Below, piece by piece: positions 30,925 to 47,091 of a stretch of DNA of 64,000 nucleotides. The position numbers and the translations under genes are program-made. Position 1 is the first letter of the stretch. Each line of letters opens with the position of its first letter. The notes beneath the pieces are model-generated. The model saw only the letters and a program-made list of their open reading frames with translations, was not told where the DNA came from and did not search any database. Source of the stretch: Metridium senile (taxonomy: Eukaryota > Cnidaria > Anthozoa > Actiniaria > Metridiidae); NCBI GenBank assembly GCA_949775045.1, contig OX459103.1, positions 16,297,307-16,361,306 on the forward strand, in the 5' to 3' direction.

Positions 30925-33900
30925 ATGCCACATGTCAATAAAACATGCCTTTTCTTGTCCATGATGTGTTGCATGGTCCAGTTCCTCCGCTGTCAGTTTG
31001 AGTCTTCAACCACCATACAGGACTGGGTACTACTGAACCATGTATTCACTAGCATCAACTTCACCACTTTGATGGGTTGTTTTCTAGAGTGTACCAGTGC
31101 CTTACAATGCTACAGTCTTAATTTTTATCCTTCAAATGGGCTTTGTGAGCTAAGCAACGCTACTAACATATCCCATCCTATGGATTTCCGTCTTGTTATG
31201 AATGCTCTGTATCTAGAATACAGGAAAATGCTGATTTGTTCTGATATTCAGAACTGTGTCCCGGACAAGCGATGCTTCATAAAGCTGGGTGGAGGTTTTT
31301 GCAAAGGTAAAGTTAAAGACATGTACTTGCTGTTATCATGCAAGTATCTGTTGTGTTAGGATGGGTGAGTAAAGACACTGGATAGAGATGGATTGTATTC
31401 TTTACTTATCCGCCATCTTGAACTACATGAGGTTGAATTACACAGGTAACCCAAAACTATAATCTAATGCATAACACTACAGTATCAATGCGATACTTGT
31501 CCTTATCACTGTAATTAGTGACTTTAAACCCTGATTGTTTGCTATTTCTACTAAAAGTACTGGTCCTAAATAACATTTTTCCAGAAGAATAAAATACTGC
31601 AATAAAAACAGTGCATTTTATAGCGGTTTGAATATGCTCAAAAGGTGTTATTTGGAATGCCGGATGTTTCGCCCCCAGATGTTTCGCCCCCTTTTAGGAT
31701 GATTCGCCCCCATTATTAGATTCATTAGATTCACAGTAATTAACATCGCAAAAAAACTAGTTTTAATTTGGCTAATAATCATTTTCAGCTTCTTTAAGAT
31801 GAGAAAAAAAATCAAATGTCCAAGCGTATAAAGTGGTACCAGTGGCTTACCGAGATAAATTTAGGCTTACAAAGTGGTGTAATATAATAAATCATGTTTT
31901 AATTTAACTTAAGACAGTCACCAGAATTGAAACTATAGTTTTATATCAGACAAAACAGAGCAAGAAAATTGCAAGAAAACATGTTATTCGAGAAACATTC
32001 TGATACTCTATTCAAGTTGAACAATTAAACAATAGGACCGATAGTGTCCTTAGTTACATGTATAAACAAACATTAACAAAAGATATCCATGATAGAAAAT
32101 GACTTTTAAAAGTAATTTTACATCACTTCTATTTCATATTTGATTTATTTAAAGGAAATAAGGGATTGCCTTTGAATGAAAAACTGGAGACAAACAACAA
32201 CTTGATTTTAATTTTAATTTTTACATTACATAAATAAATACTATCTGCAGTTTGTTAACAGCTATTCGAGGCGCATGTTATTTAGGAAAAAATTAAATCA
32301 AAGGGTACTTAATAAAATTAGTTCAAATATAATATATAAAAATATAATTAAATATAAGTAATTTAAATATAGTATGTGTAAGTATGATTTAATACAAAAA
32401 TATAGAATTATAAGAAGGAAAATATTAAACGAAGAACAATAAATTACATATTAATGAATTTGATATTGAATTTACTGAAATTGACGAATAATGAAGACGA
32501 CAACAATATCGATGACGTAGTGTCCGGAATAGCGTCATGCAAGTTTCAATAGCTTCGCAGAGTACATACATGCGAGATAGAAACTCAGAGAAGCAAGTCT
32601 CTCTCCATAAAATATCGTTTCTATCCCGGACACTACGTCATTGGTATTATAACCAGCTCATATCAATAAACTCCGATTTTTTTAAACAGGAAGACCAAAT
32701 AACACTTTTTAGGCATATTCAAACCGCTATAAAATGCACAGTTTTTATTGCATAATTTTATTCTTCTGGAAAATTGTTATTTAGGACCAGTGATTTAAAT
32801 AGAAATAGCAAAGGGTTGATAGGCACTTTAGTAATGGTAATAGAACTGAGTGGAGTGCAATTTGATCTGAAATCATATCATACGAGTGATTACAAAATTG
32901 CACGACCGCGTAGCGGGCCGGAAGTGCAATTTATAATCACAAGTATGATTTCAGAACAAAATGCACTCCACTCAGTTCTATTTGCTTCAAATTTGTATTT
33001 GCATTGCTTATTTTGATTTGATTGTTATAATGCATTTCCAGTCAGTCGTATAACGAGAAAACAAATACAACAAAACGCTAACCGATTTAGTAATTAACAT
33101 GCAAAAAATGCATTGTAAAAATGTGCAAATGTGCGATTTTCATGATCCAACAAAATAGTCCCCTTCACAGCTTCCTTTGCCATCTTGAAAGGTAGGGGTA
33201 TATTTCCTTCGAAGCGGGACGAACGTTGAAATTGCAATGATAGATACTTTTTAAAACCTCGTAGGACATTTATTGACATGTTTCTATCATTGCAAACTCA
33301 ACGTCCGTCTCACATCGACGCAAATTAAAGTCCGGCTTCCTTTGAAGCTTGCGCAGGGAACCGTGAAGGTGACTATTCAGTATTTGGTGGGTGCATGCTG
33401 GTAAATGCCTCGTCTTCTGGGATAAGGATGTAAAGCCGGATGTCCCGTCGACTGCCTTCACTCTAATTCCTATAAAACGTGGACGTAAAAGATCCTGTTG
33501 TGCTCTTCGAAAAGAGCAGGGGATTGTCTCCTGGCATAACAGTCAGGTCTCAGCATACTACAGGGCCCACAGTAATTGGCGTAAGCTGTTGTGGTGTCCC
33601 TGCCTTCGTATGAAGTAAAACGCGAATAAAATGAAAAATTAAGTGACGATGGGTGTTTAATTATGATTTACATTGTTATTATCCTTAAGTTGTTATCGAG
33701 ATTATTATAACTAGTATCGTTATTTTTGCAGACTGTGGAAGTGCTTTAGGAATGGAAGATGGTAGGATTCCTGACTCTGCAATCAAGTCATCATCTAACT
33801 ATCAGAATACTATTGGATGGGAATATAGTGGTCGACTCAATTTTGAAACAAATAATTGGTCTCCTAGGTATAGTAGGTAGGCAAGATTTGTATACATTTA

Positions 33901-36322
33901 TCTTTATAAAGTTTGACACAAACAAATACATAAAAAGTATGAATGTTTTTACTTATACTTTTTAAACAACCCGCATTGAAAGCGGTTAATTTTGAGGTTT
34001 CTCCTAAAGCATAGGTTACAGCTATTCTTTTTCTAAAAAAAAGAAGAAAAAAACATTCTTATTAATTAAATTAAATTAAGTTTTTAAATTTTAAAGTCCA
34101 AGATCAGTCATCAGGTTTTCAAGCAAGTCTTTGTATTGTCAATTATTTTATAATTCAATTTGAAACATGCATTTAACAATGGGCTCACCTATCTTGATTC
34201 ACTCTAGTGAATATTGACCATTTTCCCGGGGAGATGAAAAAATTATTCTTGGATGGACAGCCACAGTAATTTCTGAAGTCACCGAGCAGTGCATTATTTT
34301 TAGAGATGTTTAAGCGTTGCATGACGAGAATGAGAACGTCTGCATAAAAGGCCAGACGGGTGGCTGTATTATTATTTTAGATGATTTGTATGCGGGGACA
34401 AATAAAGTCATGGATTTGGATATTTTAACTTTAATTTTAATTTCTAGGGTAGGAGAGTGGCTACAAGTAGGACTGGCTAAAGATACTTTTATTACCAAGG
34501 TAGCAACTCAGGGAAGAACAATCGGTAGTGGTGCAAGATTTATTAAGAAATACACCATCACTAGCAGCATGGACGAACAAACCTGGTACGAGTACAAAGA
34601 GAATGGAGTAGTGGAGGTAAGTATATTCCCCGTACTGATGAAACTTTCTTTGTTATAATCACACATATGTGGTTAAGCTAGAGATGTTAGAGAGTGAAAT
34701 TTAGTTATTTGGTTATTATTATTATTATTATTGTATAGCTTCGTGTATATGATGAGCCCTCTTAAACCTATACAGACTCTATACGTTTTCCAAAAATTAA
34801 AAAGATGGTGAATTTTTTAAATTGTATATCAAACATTAGTATATCATGCTTTATTCCCATTACCTCTCTAAAAAAAATAGTTTTCTGAGGAGAATAAACT
34901 AAATTCAATAAAATCCAAGATGGCGGATCCAAGATGTTGGATAATTTTTACAAAATTGTTGTTTGGTGATTTTTTTATCAAAATAAGCTACTCAAATAAT
35001 AGGCTTCGCTCAATAAACCTTTTATACGCCATTTGATCGAGGATAGAATTAGTTTCTATGTGAGAGGGGTTTGCGAGTTTTCTTTCTTCGGCTGTTTTGA
35101 ATGTGATGACGTCACACGAGTAACCATGGAGACACAACAATCAATTATATCATAGAAGAGTAGTTGCGGTTCATCATGACATTTACCAAATGATTATGAT
35201 ACAATATCGGTTTTTATAGTATTTACATCGCAAATATGATGTCACTATGATGTCATTTGGATCAAATATCTCTGCAATGTTACAATGCGAATGAGATGAT
35301 TTTACAGTATTTTCTAAGATGCTGAAGACGGATCATTTAAAAAATACTGAAGAATCAAAAAAAAAAATCGGTGACGTTATTATGACGTCACACTTTGTTC
35401 CAACGAGCCAAATCTGGGTGCGGTAGTTTATCTTATGCACATGACCATTGTGTAAAAATGTGACCATCATTGCTGCAATGGTTTCAGAGATACAGAGGGG
35501 GAGGGGGTTCGAAGAGGGGGAGGGGGGTCATTGTAAAACCTAAGATTGACAATGGAACTTAGGACAATACAACTCTTGTAACTTGTACCATTGTACCACT
35601 TGTACCTTGTAATATTATGTACTTGGACTAGGACTGTAGTTTCACTTGAACTAGAAAGTACGGACCTAAGTAAGGATAGTGGTTTTGTAAGGAATTTGTT
35701 ATACCAGCCACACCGTCGTGGAGAACGAACTTTGTAAGGGACTTCGTGTCCTATTGTCGTTTTCTCCGTGGACTTTGCAATTGTAATCTTGTCCAAAATC
35801 TTTATAAATAAATAAGAATAAAACACCTACTAAGGAAAGTATATATTTCTGGTCGAGCGGGCTGAGCTCTAGACTTGGTGTGTTCAATTGTAACAATTAT
35901 TAAAAGAGTAAGTTGCAAATCAGTGTGTCAGCACTTGTTGCCTAATGTAACATTTTAACGAGTCAACAAAATGCTACGAGTATTCCAAGCCTTTTCAATT
36001 CTGACATCCCTCCCCACCCCCTATACGTACACCCTTAGCCGATTATTTTTATTTAGTATTCTTATTTAATTCAGCTTACGGTTAATCACTGTGAACCAGC
36101 TAATCATTTTGCAATATTCTACAAACTTATACATTGGTGTTATACATTTTTTTAAATCTTTTACCTTTAATATTTCAGATCTTCAATGGAAATGTCAACG
36201 GAGAAAATATTGTTACCAACAGTTTCAAAGAAAAGTTAGTCGCTCGATACGTGCGCTTGGTTGTACAAGCTTGGCACTATTCTTGTAATCTCAGAATGGA
36301 ATTGTACGGGTGTGAACCGTAA
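30925..36322 (+). CDS. Secreted PAN/Apple plus F5/8C (discoidin) protein, paralogue B (4 coding exons)
   Basis: Coding exons are 30925-31306, 33732-33876, 34448-34616 and 36179-36322 (840 nt, 279 aa), with the same splice phases as paralogue A. The domains are a signal peptide, a PAN/Apple-like cysteine-rich domain and an F5/8C domain closing with ELYGCEP. Exon 3 is 6 nt shorter than in A, an in-frame loss of two codons after QGRTI. Introns are also alignable with those of A, so the pair arose by segmental duplication. The first intron contains most of the second 2.7-kb duplicate. Secretion and glycan or lipid binding are inferred from domains. Confidence 0.8.
32512..32641. mobile_element. 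Foldback MITE (ATGACGTAGTGTCCGG ends), copy 2
   Basis: Duplicate of 29794-29923, now inside intron 1 of paralogue B. Confidence 0.75.
32843..32978. mobile_element. TA-flanked MITE (GAACTGAGTGGAGTGCA ends), copy 2
   Basis: Duplicate of 30125-30260, inside intron 1 of paralogue B. Confidence 0.8.
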
Positions 36323-37715
36323 AAACATTTAAGGATACGGTCCACGTTCGCTGGTTGCAATCAGTTACATTTTTTTTTAGCACGTATGATATGACTTTGT
36401 CCATTTTTATTGTAAAATGACGCGATAAACAATTTTTACCCCGCTTACGTGGACCATGTCCTTAATTATAAATGTTAACAGAACAAAATGGATGTACAAG
36501 TTAGCTAGTCTGTTATATATACAATATGAGCGGCCGATCCGTATGGGATATACAACATCGAGACGAAGACGAGCCGTTGTATTTTTCATACAAATCGGAC
36601 GCAAATAATGTATAGTACGTATAGTCCAGTTATTATACGGATTGACCCATCACTAATTGCAACAGAAGGTTTTTCTTCATAATCTGACCTGAAATAGCAT
36701 CTAGAACAACATATTAAAAATCATATTGAATCTATGCAGGGGAACATCCTAAAAATCGCCTTTCTTTTCGTGGAAGGTTTTGTACCGACATGAAAACGAG
36801 GCTCCAAACCGGAAGTTGCTCTATTTTGTCTGCTAATTAATAGCTGCTACTATACAAAACTAAAAACAAAACACTTCATCTTTGGAGTTCGTTTATTCTT
36901 TAGTTTTAAGTGCCAATTCAATATAATACTTAACATTCTTCCTCTATAAACCTGTCGTCCGTCTTACCTCCTTGAAATGTTGTTTTTCACATGAAAAGTT
37001 AGCGTTTTTTCTGGTTTTCTTTTTCTATTCGTTTGTGAACATTATTAGTAATCGGGGTAACTTTTAGTTTTTCCCGTTTCAAGTATATTTTTCGATGTTT
37101 TTCTGTAACAGAAATAGAATGGAGGATTGAAACACGTGACCATGCTATCAGCTCATGTGCGACGAGATTGAGTGGTATAACTGTTTTATTATATCCACAA
37201 CTTATAGGTCAAACTTAAAAGGAAATCATAGTAACAACAAATTACTAAAACTAGAAAAACTAGAACATTTTGTGAATGAATTTTGACTTGAACAGCGCGC
37301 GCTACTGACGCCATCACACGATTCTTCAGTTTGATTGAGAAAGCCAGATTAAAAAACTGTTCTTGAACTTTTCTTAATTCCTCCGTCGTTCATAATATAT
37401 AGTAGTTTTAACACTAAAATATGCTATTTTTAGCCGTTAAAAAAAGTATTGAGGGAGAAAATGACTCGTACTTTTAGTTTTCTAACTTCACTTAGCAGTC
37501 TCTCAAGACAAACAGTGCACTGTATTCCTGTATGAAAATAAGCTTATTTGTTATTTCCGGCTGAAAAACTGATCATTTTCGTAAATTATGTGATTTTCCG
37601 TTTGAAGAGAAACCATTGAGTTCGATGCGTGACAAATTCGTCATTTTTCGTTCGTTAACTAAAATTTACTTTTTGTACATTTATTTTGGTTATTTTGTGT
37701 TGTAAAAAAAACAAG
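36323..37715. other. Non-coding region with a dispersed repeat
   Basis: 36323-36620 is homologous to the region after paralogue A and includes the foldback at 36514-36617. 37196-37475 is related, in inverted orientation, to 62980-63320 (anchors: ACTTATAGGTCAAACTT, GAGAAAGCCAGATT, AGTATTGAGGGAGAAAAT). No coding region is recognised. Confidence 0.6.
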
Positions 37716-37890
37716 TCGAATGTGGTTTAGCGTTGTCTGTACTCTTATCGACAACGATATTCGTCATGACAGTGGTCAAAATTTGTTACTGACTCACTCC
37801 GCTGCGCGTCGTGAGTCCACAACATTTTGACCACTGTCATGACGAATATCGTTGTCGATAAGAGTACAGACAACGCTAAACCACATTCGA
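37716..37890. mobile_element. Perfect-arm foldback, 175 bp
   Basis: TCGAATGTGGTTTAGCG at the left is complemented by CGCTAAACCACATTCGA at the right. The arms (about 75 bp) are nearly perfect through ATTCGTCATGACAGTGGTCA, with a short GACTCACTCCGCTGCGCG centre. Near-perfect arms suggest recent activity or continued correction. Confidence 0.8.
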
Positions 37891-38799
37891 TTTGCTAAAT
37901 AGCCTAGTAGTAGGGAGCCAATCAGAGGGCGAGATTGCTCATATCTAGTGTGGATATAATAAAAGGTCTTATTGGCCTGATTAATATTGTAATATTATTT
38001 GGGCCACTTTTATGCGAACAGCTTATCTCTGGAATACAATCCATTTGCAATCTAATGAATAGCCTCCATAGCTTATATTTATGAATAACGAAGAATATAT
38101 GGGAGGAGGGAGAAATGGTCGAAAAATCAGCCAGTAGGGAGAAAAATGGTATAAAATTTGGGAGGAAGGATATTTTAATCCCTGTTCCTCTCCCCTCATT
38201 GCATGTTGTTCTCAGAAGAACATCACAAGCACAAGAAAGATGAAATATCTTATACAAGCACATAATGAAAGTAAACATAAAAAATAGTTATCCAAATAGT
38301 TATGGGAAATTTATAACATTCCCCCTGATTAAAACTAAAGCATCGATGCACTACAAAATAATAAAGGTTTTTTGTTTTACAAATGTATTTTCATTTTTGT
38401 TGTTGTTGAATATATAGAGAGAGCTTATATGTATCCTATGCATAAAGGCGCGGCAATGAAGATAATTTAACTTAATCATTATTTGAAAACACCATTGGTT
38501 TCATAAGAAAAAGCACATGCAAATTAGTGATATTCCAACATTTTGGATTAGTAACATGAAATGATAGAAAGATACAGATATTTGAGTTTACAAAGATTTT
38601 AACTTTGGGCTGATAAGCCTCTTTTGCATGTTTTTGATACATTTTAAATTTTAAGTGATTTGATAAAGAACAACATAACTCTGTCAACTTACTAATTTAG
38701 ACATGCTTTTTCTTTTAGAAGAAAAATAGTATCGTAATAGTTCACTGTTAGCGTGCCCGTCTACAGTCTCTTGCTCTGTATACATAGTGTCTATAATAA
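37891..38799. other. Non-coding region; 38397-38799 duplicated from near 6955-7375
   Basis: No gene is recognised. The homologous stretch includes ATATATAGAGAGAGCTTATA and CATAAGAAAAAGCACAT and marks the outer end of the segmental duplication of the PAN-F5/8C locus. Confidence 0.6.
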
Positions 38800-39096
38800 T
38801 ATACACCTATTTCAATAATCATTGTCGCAAACAAAGCTACAGTCCACACTCTGAAGCCCGTAAAGGATGTTGGTATTTCTACTCTTGTTATCGATTTATG
38901 CATAGCATATTTTGGTTGTAAGTGTTTGTGCTATATGAACATGACAAGTTTTGCAGTGATAGATGATGAAACAAGTATTTATTCAAAAAGCATGTAATAA
39001 ATCACACTTTCAGTTCACATTACCGACATCCTTTGCAGGCTTCAGAGTGTTGACTATAGCTTCGACTGCGACAACTATTGTTGAAATAGGTGTATA
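38800..39096. mobile_element. MITE, TACACCTATTTCAA family, copy 2
   Basis: The left end TATACACCTATTTCAATAAT is the complement of the right end. The arms extend inward through CACACTCTGAAGCC / GGCTTCAGAGTGTTG. The interior at 38915-38972 matches, in reverse, the 55-bp satellite monomer found at 45947 and 57105. Confidence 0.75.
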
Positions 39097-39164
39097 AAAA
39101 TAATCTGATATGTAAATATTTAAATATTTAAAACCCCTTCAAAACGACTCTACTTATGTATGTT

Positions 39165-43323
<4,159 letters not shown>

Positions 43324-43871
43324 TTTATCTTTGTTCTCTTATATTCTTGTGTAAGCTGTTGAGGAAGTGAACACATCAATTAACCATTGTGTGGAAGGGG
43401 TGTGGAATACAATAAACCAAGGGGGGGGGGGGGGGCTCTCTTTGTCTAAGTGGTAGGCGGTGATCGGCGTAACTTTTAGGGTTGAAACTATTTTTGTGAG
43501 TACCTTTTAGTGTCCGTTTAGGGTTCTGGTTTAAAAGCAGTTATGTAACACGAATCCGTACCTTTAAGGGTAGTTTTTACTCTACTTTGTTCAGGCTAGA
43601 AGTAAGCTTGGCTTACAAGAGCATCCCACATCCGTACCTTTTAAAGTTAAAGGAAGGTTTTCAAAGTTATTTTAATATGTTCGTGCCTTTTTCGTTTTCA
43701 AAACTTCCGCCGATCACCCCTACAACTTGGACAAACAGATTTGGATTACTGGATTACTGGATTACTTGCACGTTTTCTTTCTGGTACTCAACGTTTTATC
43801 ATTTACGCCGCAAATGTTTGAATATTCCGAATTATAATAAAATAAACATGCAAAGTTTTAAAGTGATTTCG
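43324..43871. other. Upstream region of the CLN3-like gene
   Basis: No further coding exon is recognised. A G15 run lies at 43421-43435. The 5' UTR and promoter of the minus-strand gene should lie here. Confidence 0.5.
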
Positions 43872-44073
43872 CAGTCTGATAAAAATCATATCATGTCGCA
43901 CAAGTGCTGTTGTTGATATTTTTATTTGTACGTTATATATAATCGTGAATGAAATGTGAAAAAAACAACTTAAAGTAAAGTAACCTAGTTATTTAACGTC
44001 GGTATAACTCGTAACAGTGATACACTGATAAACTTGAGGCCGACGGTACGCTCATTTTACTCCCCTCTCTCCA

Positions 44074-44105
<32 letters not shown>

Positions 44106-44273
44106 CTTAAAGCTACACGGAAAGGAGAGAAGCCGAAACAAGGATGTGAGGTCACTGGAAATCGAACTCGGGACCCCTCGCACAGAATGCCGCGCACTAA
44201 CCAACTGTGCCATCATCACTATGGTTACATACCTTAACGAAAACTTCTCGTGTAAAAAAAAGTTTCATTTCAT
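43872..44273 (-). mobile_element. tRNA-derived SINE-containing block, copy 1
   Basis: On the minus strand a box A-like TGGCACAGTTGGTTAGTGCG (44191-44212) precedes a box B-like GAGTTCGATTTCC (44157-44169) at tRNA-like spacing, followed by a non-tRNA body. The 402-bp block is repeated at 44595-44996. The peptide-like frame with GNRTRDPS is the usual translation of tRNA-SINE sequence, not a gene. Confidence 0.7.
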
Positions 44274-44279
44274 GTTTCA

Positions 44280-44597
44280 CTGTTCTTTTTCGAGGTTAAA
44301 TGGTTCTTATATAATTGGTATTTATAATTAGTGAGAAATTAGGCTAAGGTGGTTCTTAACTGGTTCTTGTCTACAAAGCAAAAACAATTTCCCTTATATA
44401 GTGTTTTTTTATATTATATAAATTGTTATCTGAAGACTAACTGAAAATACATTTGTAAAACATTTTTCTTGCATTGATTTTAAATTTGGTCATATTCAGA
44501 CTCAACTTATATTTTTTCAAAGGACCAAATAAATTTTGAAACCTTTCATATAAGAGCCAGTCTAGTTTTTTAGCCTAAAGTGGTTCTTTTGTAACAG
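44280..44597 (+). repeat. 318-bp segment, copied also at 46610-46927
   Basis: From CTGTTCTTTTTCGAGG to CTTTTGTAACAG this appears identical to 46610-46927. Here it sits exactly between the two SINE-block copies. Confidence 0.9.
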
Positions 44598-44796
44598 TCT
44601 GATAAAAATCATATCATGTCGCACAAGTGCTGTTGTTGATATTTTTATTTGTACGTTATATATAATCGTGAATGAAATGTGAAAAAAACAACTTAAAGTA
44701 AAGTAACCTAGTTATTTAACGTCGGTATAACTCGTAACAGTGATACACTGATAAACTTGAGGCCGACGGTACGCTCATTTTACTCCCCTCTCTCCA

Positions 44797-44828
<32 letters not shown>

Positions 44829-44996
44829 CTTAAAGCTACACGGAAAGGAGAGAAGCCGAAACAAGGATGTGAGGTCACTGGAAATCGAACTCGGGACCCC
44901 TCGCACAGAATGCCGCGCACTAACCAACTGTGCCATCATCACTATGGTTACATACCTTAACGAAAACTTCTCGTGTAAAAAAAAGTTTCATTTCAT
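44595..44996 (-). mobile_element. tRNA-derived SINE-containing block, copy 2
   Basis: Same as 43872-44273, offset 723 bp, with no difference noticed. Confidence 0.7.
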
Positions 44997-45507
44997 TTTA
45001 TTGATTATTATATAATAAACAGAACATTACATGGTAGTTTGGAGATACAAATTTTAGACTAGAGCTTATGAATGATCTACCAAAATTGCTGCTTTTTTAT
45101 CTGGTTGTACGGATCAAAGATTTCAATAGGAAAAATCTGATTCTACGTTTAAAAGAACTATTGATCAAATTGTATACGTAGATCCGGTTGTAAAACAATG
45201 AGGCGAGAGATCGCGCAAATCCATTGTTCTATGCGGTCACTGATCGGGCTGAAAGTGTGATCTCTAGTTGAATCTTTTTAACAACAGTTTGTCGTTTGCA
45301 ATAGATTTCTGAGGTAAAATCACTGATTTGTAACCTTTTTGCCGTGTTTTTATAAAATTGCTGTTTCTCAGAGTTTCACGCTTTCGCGATCTTCAGACAG
45401 ACTTTATAAAAAGCACATATTTTATCAAATCAACAGTTTTAGATTCAAACAAAATTCAACCTTTAATAATCAGAAACATCACAACAGGATGACTATAGAT
45501 ATCAAAT
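44997..45507. other. Gene-free spacer
   Basis: I see no supported feature here. Confidence 0.5.
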
Positions 45508-46482
45508 ATACACCTTTTTCAATAATTGTTTGCAGTCAAAGCTGCAGTCCACAATGTGAAGCTTGCAAAGGATCTCAGTATTTCTTCTCATCTTATGGAT
45601 TTATTTATAAAATATTGAAGGAATAGAAAATGCGCGCGCGTGCTTTGTGCAGTTCTAAAGCACGCGGGGTTGTCAGAACACGAGAGAAGTGTTAAGAGAA
45701 GCACGACGCTTAGCGGAGTGCTTCTCAACACTTCTCGAGTGTTCTGACAATCCCCAAGTGCTTTATAACTGCATACAGCACAGAAAGCACGTTTTTTATT
45801 CCTTTTATAAAATACAAATTGATCAACATGCAAGCGCGCGTGCTATGTGCTCTCATAAAGCACGCGCTTCAACCAATGAAAATACGTGATTTTAAATAGT
45901 TATTTTATAATTTTGTTTTACGTGTTTGTGTTATGTGACCATGACAAGTTGTAGCTTGTTATAGTCATATTACATAAACACGTACAACCAAAATATACCA
46001 CTGCAATAGCTTGTTATAGTCATATAACATAAACACGTACAACCAAAATATACCACTGCAATAGCTTGTTATGGTCATATAACATAAACAAGTACAACCA
46101 AAATATACTACTGCAATAGCTTGTTATAGTCATATAACATAAACACATACAACCAAAATATACCACTGCAATAGTTTGTTATGGTCATATAACATAAACA
46201 CGTACAACCAACATTTACTACTGCAATAGCTTGTTATGGTCATATAACATAAACACGCACAACCAAAATATACCACTGCAATAGTTTGTTATGGTCATAT
46301 AACATAAACACGTACAACCAAAATATACTACTGCAATAGCTTGTTATGGTCATATAACATAAACACGTACAGCCAAAATATACCACTGCAATAGTTTGTT
46401 ATGGTCATATAACATAAACACGCACAACCAAAATATACCACTGCAATAGTTTATTATGGTCATATAACATAAACACTAAACT
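45508..46482 (+). repeat. MITE left end, nested hairpin and 55-bp satellite array
   Basis: A left end of the TACACCTATTTCAA MITE family lies at 45508-45590, including the GCAGTCAAAGCTGCAGTCCACA arm. A GC-rich foldback (about 45634-45791: AAAGCACGCGGGGTTGTCAG / CTGACAATCCCCAAGTGCTT) is nested inside. From about 45947 follow about nine to ten copies of a 55-bp unit (AATAGCTTGTTATGGTCATA ... CAACCAAAATATACCACTGC). One reversed monomer at 45918-45946 precedes the array. Confidence 0.8.
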
Positions 46483-47091
46483 GACAAGATTAACTGGCGT
46501 ATCCATGTGACGTCACACTTGTTCGATCCATAAACAGAGAAGCTAATTTGAATACAATGGAGTCATCCCCTCCCTCCTGCCTTATACAGTAAAAACCCGC
46601 ATATAAGAACTGTTCTTTTTCGAGGTTAAATGGTTCTTATATAATTGGTATTTATAATTAGTGAGAAATTAGGCTAAGGTGGTTCTTAACTGGTTCTTGT
46701 CTACAAAGCAAAAACAATTTCCCTTATATAGTGTTTTTTTATATTATATAAATTGTTATCTGAAGACTAACTGAAAATACATTTGTAAAACATTTTTCTT
46801 GCATTGATTTTAAATTTGGTCATATTCAGACTCAACTTATATTTTTTCAAAGGACCAAATAAATTTTGAAACCTTTCATATAAGAGCCAGTCTAGTTTTT
46901 TAGCCTAAAGTGGTTCTTTTGTAACAGGTGCTTAAATAGCAAATTTTATCCTAGTGGTTCTTAATCCACTGGTTTTAGAAGTAATTTATACAACGCCGTG
47001 AACTTTCGCCGACTTTCAACAAGAGTGCCTTCGCTACTTTGACCAAAATCTTCAATAAAGTCAAACGACACTTCTATAGTTACATTTATTC
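46483..47091. mobile_element. Probable pogo/Tigger-like MITE and flanks
   Basis: TACAGTAAAAACCCGCATAT at about 46585-46604 resembles pogo-type termini (TA then CAGT). The 318-bp segment at 46610-46927 lies inside it. I could not fix the right end. About 47030-47085 has a CTTCGCTACTTT ... AAAATCTTCAATAAA block that recurs near 49820-49890 and 50468-50512. Confidence 0.4.

Larger units (their letters stand above)
30299..33016 (+). repeat. 2.7-kb tandem duplication, copy 2
   Basis: Direct copy of 27581-30298. The junctions share only a couple of bases, so unequal crossing-over between long repeats is not obvious. Either a very recent duplication or an uncollapsed assembly artefact would look like this. 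Confidence 0.95.

Noticed and set aside
44034..44237. 67-aa frame with GNRTRDPS, present twice
   Set aside because: It is the translated complement of tRNA-derived SINE sequence with box A and box B; duplicated exactly with the block.
45947..46482. CRISPR-like regular repeats
   Set aside because: Units are contiguous 55-bp satellite monomers without unique spacers, in a eukaryotic context.
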